Assembly: GCF_040807025.1 (NCBI RefSeq)
Contig: NC_090964.1
Span: 8,952,214-9,016,213 of the forward strand
Source of the DNA: Struthio camelus
Lineage: Eukaryota; Chordata; Aves; Struthioniformes; Struthionidae
Length of the DNA stretch: 64,000 nt
Reading direction: 5' to 3'
In this document: positions 57,801 to 64,000 of the stretch, one piece after another
Layout: each line of letters starts with the position of its first letter
Numbering within the stretch: the first letter of the stretch is position 1
Notes under the pieces: model-generated
What the model saw: only the letters and a program-made list of their open reading frames with translations
The model's database searches: none
Told to the model about the DNA's origin: nothing
Made by a program: the position numbers and the translations under genes

Positions 57801-60800
57801 ACAAAGGGATGATCGGGACCATCGGAGCCGCCGGGCAGCCGGTGAGTGCGGTCCTTCGTTCCCGGGGCAGCTGGGTGGCCAGGCTGGCAAGGGGCAGCCG
57901 GGTGGCCCAGCACTTGCTCAGCGCCTGTCTTTCTCCTCCCCCAGGGCAGGGAAGGCCCCAGAGGACCGCCCGGGGAGCCCGGCGAGAAGGGAGAGCTGGT
58001 AGGTACCACGCTTCGCCACTGAGCATCCTCGGCAGAGGAGCCTCGCCTGCCCCTTAGCTCCATCTGACTCCGGGGCTCTTCCCCCAGCCCGGGCAGGATC
58101 GCCACCGGCTTTCGTCCCATGCAGACAGGATGAGAGGGGTTAGAGACCCCCTGGCTGGGGGGAAGACTCAAACCGGCGATTTCTTGGAGCTGGCTCATAG
58201 TTTCCCAGCTCACTCCTCGGAGAGAGGGTGTGAGCAGGGGGTGCCAGGGATGGGGGCCCCGGGCCTGTCCCACCTGGGAGTGGGTCCCTCTGGACACCCC
58301 AGCCTACGCCGGTGCCCCTGGTCCCACCAGGGCCAGTGCATCCCCTCGAGCCCGAGGGCAGAGACGCGACTGTCCTGGCTTCTGTGCCAAACAGCTGGTT
58401 AAATAACGCTTGCTCTCTCCTGGTGCAGGGTGGCCGTGGCATCAGGGGTCCCCAAGGAGACATCGGCCCCAAAGGGGAGAACGTAAGTACAGCCGCCCTC
58501 CAGCTGGGCCCCGCAGCGGCGCCCCGGGCCCGAGCTCTGGTGCTGAGCCCCGTGCAAGGAGCAGGGCTCCCTGTCCGAGGATGGAGGTCTCCAGGGAGAG
58601 GAGCCTCCTGCTCCAGCATGGACTGGGTTTTCCAATGCGAATCCCAGCCCAGACTGGTGTGGTCGCAGCATGCCCTTGCATCTCTTGGAGGTGCTGCACA
58701 GACCGACTCTTCCTCCTCTCACAGGGTCTCCCGGGCATCGACGGCAAGGATGGCACGCCGGGAATCCCAGGCGTGAAGGTGAGGAGCAGGGGGGTGCCGG
58801 CTGCCCGGGCTCTGCGGGCTGCTCCCTGCCGTGGTGAGATGGGGAACAAACGTGTGTTGCTCCTCATTCGGGTGCTTGGTGGAAATAAAGGGGAGGGCTG
58901 GTGGCACATAGTCCTGGCCCTTCATGTGGCATCTCCCTGGCCAGTAGAGTCTGGCTGTCCCCATGGGAGAAAGGGGGAATGGTCTCCTTCGGCCAGGAGT
59001 GCCTTGTCCTGTCCCCAGAGACCTTTCTGCACCCTTCGCCGCTGTGCAGTAACACCCTCTCCTTTCCCTTGCAGGGCAGCGTGGGACAGGCTGGCCGCCC
59101 AGGGCCTCCTGGCCACCGGGGACAAGCTGTGAGTATGGCATGGGGGACCTTCCCAGGAGGTACCCCGTCGCTCACAGGGGGTGGCACCCATGGGTTCCCC
59201 CATCCCTGAGACATGCCCAGCTCACCCGGCCCAGGGCGGGCACCCAGCGGAGGTGCTACCTGCCGGCGCCGGGCAGCAGGTGGGTCCCTGCGTGCTGCTC
59301 ATGGTGGTGATCCTGGTTTTGTTTCTGCAGGGCTTGCCAGGCCAGCCGGGAAGCAAAGGCGGCCCCGGAGATAAGGTGGGTCAGGCGAGCCGCGGAGCTG
59401 CTGGGGACCCCTCGGGAACGGCGTGTCTGCAGGCTCACTCGCTACCCCTTGACGCTCTCAATCACGCCTGTCTCTCTTTCGCAGGGTGAACCGGGTCCTC
59501 GAGGCCAGCCAGGTGTCACCGGTGCCCCCGGGCAAATTGTAAGTAAAGAGATGCCATCTGGTTCCTAACGGGAGTCTCTGGCTCCGCTCCCAGCAGCCTG
59601 GGCAAAGCCTTCTTCCGGCCAGCCTGGCGTTTGTTTTTTCTCTCTCTCTCTTTTTCTTTTTTCCCTATTTGCTGTCAAATAGAGAACAGAATTGGACACT
59701 TTCCCTCCCCAGCCCTCCTCCTTCCCTCCGCCCCCCCCCCCACTATTTGCAGCAGGGGATGTGCTCGGAGGAGCAGCACTGGCAGCAAATGCAAACCTTG
59801 TGAGCATGACTCAGGGCCTGCAATAAACCCTTGGAAAGAAGCAGGTTGTCCACGGACATCTGTTTTTAGCAGACACGCGCTTTCTCAGATACTGCTAAAT
59901 CCCCGTGCAGCCCCTTTGCAGGGCTCGTTTCCCCAGCACCTCCCTCTGGCTGTGTCCCCTCCACTAGTACCCAGAAGTGGCCAGGACCCATGTCCGCTGA
60001 TCCCCCCGCTGCCCGTGGGGTGCTGCTCAGACCACAGCACCGTCTGTCTCTCTGGGGCCACGCTCTGCCGACGGCAGCCGTTCGCCCGGCTGCGGGGACA
60101 AGGACTGGCCTCGGGAAGGCCACGGGGCACCCGTCCTGCTGCAATCTCTGCGGAGAGCGTGATGGGCAAATGAGTGCGTGTGACTGCAGAACGAGGCAGC
60201 GCTATCGGCCCCTGAGCTACCCGGTTGCTGCCCCTCGCAGGAATTACGCTAATGCCGCGTTCTGGATTTTTTTGCTCTTAGGGTGAACCAGGACCTCGGG
60301 GTGAACAAGGACCACAGGGGGTCCCTGGGCTGAAGGTGAGTCCGGGAAGCAGCAGGACGCGTGGCTGTGTGGGGACCGGCCCCTGACCGTGACGTCCTTT
60401 GGTCTTTGCAGGGAGATCGGGGTGAGCGAGGCCTCGTGGGTCCCCCCGGCGAGCAGGGCAGAGCGGTGAGTACACGCCGGGCTCCGCGCCCGCGGCTCGG
60501 GCCCCGGAGCCTGGGGTGGGAAACGGAGTCGCGGGGGCGCACGCCGGCAGAGAGCTCCCCGCCGCAGCGCCCCGCTGGGGCAGCGCAGCCCAGAGAGGTT
60601 AAAGCTTGGACCACCGCACTTCTCCGCTTTGATCACTGTCGGGTTTTAATCGCGAGCCCCGTCCTACTGTGCGTGGCCAGACAGGGCGAGGGATTAGCCA
60701 GCAGGGCGGATAGCGCGGGGATTAGCAATCCCCGGGGGCCAGCGGTGCTTTCAGCCCAGCCGGGAGCGGAATTTCCTCCCAGGGCACCCAGCAAGGAGAC

Positions 60801-63800
60801 CGCTCGGCTCTTGGAGGCTTTCCCAGCCTGGAAAGCAGCCCCAAAGCGACCTGGGGACGATGCGTAGAGGGGGCAGGAGGTGCCCAGCTCCGCCGGCGGC
60901 AGGGCTGCGCCAGGCTCCTGGGTACGCCTGTGTGCTGAAGGGAGCACGGTGCCTTCCTCCCTCGGGCTGGGCGTCTCCCCAGGCCTCCTGCGGCGCAGGC
61001 TGCCCGGTCCCCCCGGCCGGCGAGGCCTGGGAACGCGTCCGCTGGGCCGCGTCTCGCTGCTGCTGGGCGCTCTCGGCGGTATTCGGCAGAGCCTTCGTTA
61101 TCCGCCCCCGGGTAATCCTCAGCACGGCTGCATCAAACCCAAGTCCCCACGAAGGTCTGCCCTGACCAGCTCTCTTACAAGAGGATTTCTCTAGCTGAAG
61201 ATCTTGTTTCTTTTCCACAGCTGCCTCTCATTCACCGTAACTTTCTCTTTTCTGTGTGTTACCTTCATTTCCAGGGTGCTAAAGGGGAACAGGGCCCTCC
61301 AGGAATCCCGGGTCCCCAAGGCTTGCCAGGAGTCAAAGGAGACAAGGTGATCACCCTGCGGCTCCTGGCTCCGGGGGAGCCAGTAATAAAGGGACGGGTT
61401 AAGGAAAAGCAGAAGGGAGATGCGATCTATGCAAGTCTTTAAAGGTTCCTGCAAGAAAAGGGAATCTCTGCAGAAACCTTTGCTGTTGGAGTGATGAGGG
61501 GTAAATCCAGCCGGAGCTTCGCAGAGGGGCCACGCTGCCCAGCCGAGGGGCTCGACGGGCAGCCGGGGGTGGGCTCGCTGTGGGCGTTGGGGGGGCAGGC
61601 GATGAGCAGATGTGAAAGGTGGGGACGGAGCGGTGGGTGTGGTGGAGGGGAGGAGATGAACGATGAAGACAAGATGACAGTGCAGGGACTCAGGGCTGAG
61701 TCATTTGCAACATTTCTCCTAACACAGCAGATCTATTTTAGATCTTGCTGCAGGATCCTGTATTTGCCCAGAGCTGGTGCCACTGGGAACATGTTGCTTG
61801 AACTGGGGAAGCTGAGATCTAGCTTGAATGCAGAGGGTTGAGACATCAGGAGAGTAGCTGGGCAGGCAGGAGGTACCTGAGCCTGGTGGGAAGCCCAGGA
61901 TGGAGTTTTTAGCAGAAGAGATTTTGGTGCCCAAGGTGCCTGTCAGATCCACCTTGCTGCACCGTGAGCCGCGTGTGCATCCCTGCCGGCAGCCCGTGCC
62001 CCAAGGCCCGCACGTTTCCGCCCTCCCTGGTGCGCTCCCAGGTCCTCACCGCCATCTCTCCTCTCCTCTCCTCTAGGGCTCCCCAGGGAAAACTGGCCCC
62101 AAAGGTGGTGTTGTGAGTATACGCTCTTCCTGCTGCCGCGCTCGGTGACTCGGGCAGGCCGGGGGGGGCAAGTGCTGACGTCTGTATTTAACACGGCTGG
62201 TGCCCACCTCCATTGACGGTCTTCAGCCAGGGTGATTCAGCAGGGTGCTCCCAGGTGCCGGGTGTTAACTGCCAGCTGGGAGTCCCTAGCCTCTGCTCTG
62301 GCATGGGCAGCTTTGCAATAAAACTTTGATTTATTTCAAAGGCATTTTTCTGCTTTTGTGGGACAGTTGGAAGTATCTGCTTTCCCTTCCCAAAAAGCAA
62401 AACGTTTTTCTAAACGGGGCAATTTCCCATGGAGCTCCCCCAGTGGCAGCAGTTTGCAGATTGCATTCAGCCTTACTGATCACCTCCTGCAACTGACTGC
62501 ATTCCCAGGACTAACTGGCTTGAACCGCGTCTCATATAAGTCCTGCATGAGATGTGGGTATGCAGAGGGTGACACGAGCAATGATGCTCATTTGTGGACT
62601 GGACCACCAGCTTAGGAGATGATGCAAGAGGCTGTAAAAGCTATAGCCCTGGTAGCCCATGATGCATGGGCTGGAGGGTCACTGCTGTGGGTATTTGCCC
62701 TCCTGCCTGCATTTGCTCCTAAGAGAGAGCTATTGCCCAGGCAGCCTGCTGCACCACTCAGGCAGAGGTGCTAAAGCTCTTCCTCCCACTGCAGGGAGCT
62801 GGTGGAAGGACCAGGCTTTTGTATACCAGCCCCTTGAGCCTCTTGGACATCCCCATGGCTGCCTCTGCAAGTAATTGCACAAACAAAAAGCAGATCTAAA
62901 ACAGCAGGCCAGAACGAGTGATTAAAATTGCTCCAGAGAAGGTGGGTGGTGGTGAAGTTTCACAGCTCTTATGTCTTTCCTCCAGGGAGACCCAGGCGTT
63001 CACGGCCTCTCGGGGGTGAAGGGAGAGAAGGTAGGTACCTGCAGGACAGGCCTTTGCGGAGGGTTTCTTGGGTTGAAGGCGAGGGACGGGTGGTGGATGC
63101 GGTTCCCTGCACCCACAGCCCCTCACTGCATGCCCAGTGCAGCACACATGGTCACTTTGTGATGGGGGAGGACACGTGCATTACCCCCACCAGCACCCAC
63201 TGCTCGGTCCCTGCCTCCGCCTTGCCGTGCTGCACTGGTGGCCCCAGCTCAGGGGCTCAGCAGCGTTTGCAGATTTGTGCTGTTTCCCAATTACATTTCT
63301 TGTATCTTCTGTCCCCAGGGTGAATCAGGCGAGCCAGGACCAAAGGGACAGGTGAGTGACAGTGGCTTTAGGAGATGGTGACCCCCCCACACCTCGGCTC
63401 TGGGTGGCTCTCCAGGACTCCCTAGAGACAGGGGTGGGATGGGGTTTACCCAAACCAGAGGCACTCTTCCTGCCCCTTGACTGGTCTCCATGAGCTGGAC
63501 CACACTGAGAAAATCCCCACCATGGGATCCCAGTCCTGGCTGGCTTCCCCGCGCCAGGGTTTCTGTTTCTGGATGATCCAGCCTGGGGCATCCTGCCAGC
63601 ACAGGGACACAGCAGGCTGCAAGCGCATGGGGGGCTGCTACCTTGTCCCCCTGGAGGTGTGCTGGGTTGTGTTGCAAAAAGCATCACCGCTTTGCTGGGA
63701 GGCCTCTTGCGTTGGGGTTCAGCAGTGCTCTGCTGAGCTGCGAGGAGGCCCACGTCCGCGTGCATGCTGCATGTGGGCAGGCGGTGACAGCTTTTTCACT

Positions 63801-64000
63801 GGAGATGGGCCTCAAGCGGCACCAGGTGCCGACCACGTTTTGGGTTCAGACCCCTGCTGCAAGCTGTGGCCCTGGAAACCCTCACGGTCTTGAGGCCCAG
63901 ACCCTGTTAAGCAGGACGGGCCGGAGCTCCCCCGTTCCTGACGCCACTCTCCATCCTTACCGCAGCAAGGCATCCGGGGCGAGCTCGGCTTCCCCGGCCC
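48738..64000 (+). CDS. COL9A2: COL9A2, collagen type IX alpha-2 chain (5' part; 27 exons plus partial 28th)
   Basis: One chain of heterotrimeric type IX collagen, the fibril-associated collagen on cartilage type II fibrils. The window encodes 480 residues, all exons in phase 0, nearly all opening with a whole Gly codon and most 54 bp long, the classic collagen pattern. Residues 1 to about 26 are a signal peptide (poly-Leu core, cleavage near LCLAQ). COL3 spans about 28-163 with one interruption (GPSLPGPP, exon 7). NC3 is about 164-181, with GLEGSADF (Ser171, the chondroitin or dermatan sulfate attachment site of this chain) and Cys176/Cys180 for interchain disulfides. COL2 runs from about 182 past the window edge. 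Exon sizes and sequence match COL9A2 exon by exon; COL9A1 would carry a large NC4 and COL9A3 differs in NC3. About four exons should follow the edge. Confidence 0.97.
48819..50640 (+). other. COL9A2 intron 1
   Basis: 1,822 bp, strongly CpG-rich for the first half, with GTAAGT and TAG ends. No other exon is recognised; it could hold a downstream regulatory element. Confidence 0.8.
50641..50715 (+). CDS. COL9A2: COL9A2 exon 2
   Basis: Acceptor cccccttag; donor GTGAGT at 50716. 75 bp: [20 protein letters not shown] then ADGID, the start of COL3. A (GGGA)n tract follows in the intron. Confidence 0.95.
50757..50791 (+). repeat. (GGGA)8 simple repeat in COL9A2 intron 2
   Basis: Uninterrupted gggaggga run starting about 42 bp after the exon 2 donor. 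Confidence 0.9.
51372..51407 (+). CDS. COL9A2: COL9A2 exon 3
   Basis: Acceptor tccccag; donor GTGAGT at 51408. 36 bp: [12 protein letters not shown]. Confidence 0.94.
51499..51561 (+). CDS. COL9A2: COL9A2 exon 4
   Basis: Acceptor ttttaaag; donor GTGAGT at 51562. 63 bp: [20 protein letters not shown] then D. Confidence 0.95.
51562..53142 (+). other. COL9A2 intron 4
   Basis: 1,581 bp, the longest intron after intron 1 among those seen. It contains the AT-rich island at 52398-52520. No other exon is seen. Confidence 0.8.
52398..52520. promoter_or_regulatory. AT-rich intronic island, candidate enhancer
   Basis: About 120 bp of AT-rich unique sequence in GC-rich intron 4 with paired ATAAT/ATTATT cores (caataataaatgaatag; gcattattcatcc), compatible with SOX or homeodomain sites. 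Function is not shown. Confidence 0.25.
53143..53196 (+). CDS. COL9A2: COL9A2 exon 5
   Basis: Acceptor tcttgcag; donor GTAAGT at 53197. 54 bp: [18 protein letters not shown]. Confidence 0.95.
53532..53567 (+). CDS. COL9A2: COL9A2 exon 6
   Basis: Acceptor cccgacag; donor GTGAGT at 53568. 36 bp: [12 protein letters not shown]. Confidence 0.94.
53765..53788 (+). CDS. COL9A2: COL9A2 exon 7, COL3 imperfection
   Basis: Acceptor gtttcag; donor GTAAGT at 53789. 24 bp: GPSLPGPP, a break in the Gly-X-Y register that matches the short interrupted exon of other COL9A2 genes. Confidence 0.92.
54327..54380 (+). CDS. COL9A2: COL9A2 exon 8
   Basis: Acceptor ttcctcag; donor GTGAGG at 54381. 54 bp: [18 protein letters not shown]. 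Confidence 0.95.
54711..54764 (+). CDS. COL9A2: COL9A2 exon 9
   Basis: Acceptor tttcctag; donor GTGAGT at 54765. 54 bp: [18 protein letters not shown]. Confidence 0.95.
55326..55373 (+). CDS. COL9A2: COL9A2 exon 10, NC3 with glycosaminoglycan site
   Basis: Acceptor ccttccag; donor GTAAGA at 55374. 48 bp: [16 protein letters not shown]. Ser in EGSADF is the known attachment residue of the alpha-2 NC3 domain. Confidence 0.95.
56106..56162 (+). CDS. COL9A2: COL9A2 exon 11, NC3 cysteines
   Basis: Acceptor ccccaccag; donor GTAAGG at 56163. 57 bp: [19 protein letters not shown]. The two Cys mark the NC3-COL2 junction. Confidence 0.95.
56342..56395 (+). CDS. COL9A2: COL9A2 exon 12
   Basis: Acceptor tcccgcag; donor GTGAGC at 56396. 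54 bp: [18 protein letters not shown]. Confidence 0.95.
56804..56857 (+). CDS. COL9A2: COL9A2 exon 13
   Basis: Acceptor ccttcgcag; donor GTAACG at 56858, weaker than its neighbours. 54 bp: [18 protein letters not shown]. Confidence 0.94.
57582..57635 (+). CDS. COL9A2: COL9A2 exon 14
   Basis: Acceptor tgcctgcag; donor GTAAGC at 57636. 54 bp: [18 protein letters not shown]. Confidence 0.95.
57788..57841 (+). CDS. COL9A2: COL9A2 exon 15
   Basis: Acceptor tttttgcag; donor GTGAGT at 57842. 54 bp: [18 protein letters not shown]. Confidence 0.95.
57945..57998 (+). CDS. COL9A2: COL9A2 exon 16
   Basis: Acceptor tcccccag; donor GTAGGT at 57999. 54 bp: [18 protein letters not shown]. Confidence 0.95.
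58429..58482 (+). CDS. COL9A2: COL9A2 exon 17
   Basis: Acceptor tggtgcag; donor GTAAGT at 58483. 54 bp: [18 protein letters not shown]. Confidence 0.95.
58725..58778 (+). CDS. COL9A2: COL9A2 exon 18
   Basis: Acceptor tctcacag; donor GTGAGG at 58779. 54 bp: [18 protein letters not shown]. Confidence 0.95.
59075..59128 (+). CDS. COL9A2: COL9A2 exon 19
   Basis: Acceptor cccttgcag; donor GTGAGT at 59129. 54 bp: [18 protein letters not shown]. Confidence 0.95.
59331..59375 (+). CDS. COL9A2: COL9A2 exon 20
   Basis: Acceptor tttctgcag; donor GTGGGT at 59376. 45 bp: [15 protein letters not shown]. Confidence 0.94.
59485..59538 (+). CDS. COL9A2: COL9A2 exon 21
   Basis: Acceptor ctttcgcag; donor GTAAGT at 59539. 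54 bp: [18 protein letters not shown]. Confidence 0.95.
60282..60335 (+). CDS. COL9A2: COL9A2 exon 22
   Basis: Acceptor gctcttag; donor GTGAGT at 60336. 54 bp: [18 protein letters not shown]. Confidence 0.95.
60412..60465 (+). CDS. COL9A2: COL9A2 exon 23
   Basis: Acceptor tctttgcag; donor GTGAGT at 60466. 54 bp: [18 protein letters not shown]. The preceding intron is only 76 bp. Confidence 0.95.
61275..61346 (+). CDS. COL9A2: COL9A2 exon 24
   Basis: Acceptor catttccag; donor GTGATC at 61347. 72 bp: [20 protein letters not shown] then KGDK. Confidence 0.95.
62077..62112 (+). CDS. COL9A2: COL9A2 exon 25
   Basis: Acceptor tcctctag; donor GTGAGT at 62113. 36 bp: [12 protein letters not shown]. 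Confidence 0.94.
62986..63030 (+). CDS. COL9A2: COL9A2 exon 26
   Basis: Acceptor ttcctccag; donor GTAGGT at 63031. 45 bp: [15 protein letters not shown]. Confidence 0.94.
63319..63351 (+). CDS. COL9A2: COL9A2 exon 27
   Basis: Acceptor gtccccag; donor GTGAGT at 63352. 33 bp: [11 protein letters not shown]. It ends after an X residue, so the Gly-X-Y triplet is completed by the next exon. Confidence 0.94.
63966..64000 (+). CDS. COL9A2: COL9A2 exon 28 (cut by window edge)
   Basis: Acceptor taccgcag before 63966. [11 protein letters not shown] plus a partial codon; the leading Gln completes the triplet left open by exon 27. Confidence 0.92.

Larger units (their letters stand above)
53197..63965 (+). 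other. Remaining COL9A2 introns
   Basis: All GT-AG and 76 bp to about 950 bp long. Intron 13 (56858-57581) has an AT-rich patch near 57450-57545 with a RUNX-like aaccact. Intron 21 (59539-60281) has CT- and C-rich runs at 59635-59745. No nested gene or transposon is recognised. Confidence 0.75.

Noticed and set aside
59632-59700. Polypyrimidine tract followed by an AG that could be an extra COL9A2 exon in intron 21
   Set aside because: No Gly-X-Y coding follows, and exons 21 and 22 already join in frame in the family order.
1-64000. CRISPR arrays, phage or bacterial operons, tRNA or rRNA genes, endogenous viral genes
   Set aside because: None recognised on either strand. The tandem arrays here are ordinary vertebrate minisatellites without spacers.

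Overview
This is a vertebrate nuclear window, most likely from a bird. It holds three multi-exon protein-coding genes with GT-AG introns, CpG-rich promoters and long 3' UTRs, and nothing prokaryotic. The bird assignment rests on a CR1-type LINE tail in a SMAP2 intron, short introns with very GC-rich flanks (microchromosome-like), and gene content that matches, in inverted order, the human 1p34.2 block COL9A2-SMAP2-...-RIMS3. A non-avian sauropsid cannot be excluded from sequence alone. All exon coordinates below were read by hand from splice sites and frame continuity.

Layout. 1-12.2 kb: GC-rich DNA upstream of RIMS3 with candidate non-coding first exons, two minisatellites (a degenerate ~42-bp array and a very uniform 67-bp array) and AT-rich islands that look like possible regulatory elements. 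12.26-15.57 kb (+): RIMS3, six coding exons, 309 aa, complete. 15.57-25.03 kb: convergent 3' UTR or intergenic DNA without recognisable coding sequence. 25.03-45.22 kb (-): SMAP2, ten coding exons, 428 aa, complete, with a 14.9-kb first intron. 45.2-48.7 kb: SMAP2 promoter (GC boxes, CCAAT boxes, ETS-like sites, a perfect GTCACGTGAC element), a G-rich repeat and the COL9A2 upstream region. 48.74-64.0 kb (+): COL9A2, exons 1-27 complete and part of exon 28; the gene runs off the right edge.

The genes are neighbours by conserved synteny and do not form a pathway. RIMS3 is a small RIM-family C2 protein of the presynaptic active zone. SMAP2 is an Arf GTPase-activating protein that binds clathrin at the trans-Golgi and endosomes. 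COL9A2 is the alpha-2 chain of cartilage type IX collagen, a chain that can carry a glycosaminoglycan. RIMS3 and SMAP2 converge tail to tail; SMAP2 and COL9A2 diverge from a shared GC-rich interval.

I found no undescribed multi-gene system. The most distinctive observation is SMAP2 intron 3. It has the extended signature of a minor-spliceosome (U12-type) intron, but begins with GC instead of GT or AT. Other points are the homogeneous 67-bp minisatellite, the CLEAR-like element at the SMAP2 promoter, and the absence between RIMS3 and SMAP2 of the genes found there in human.
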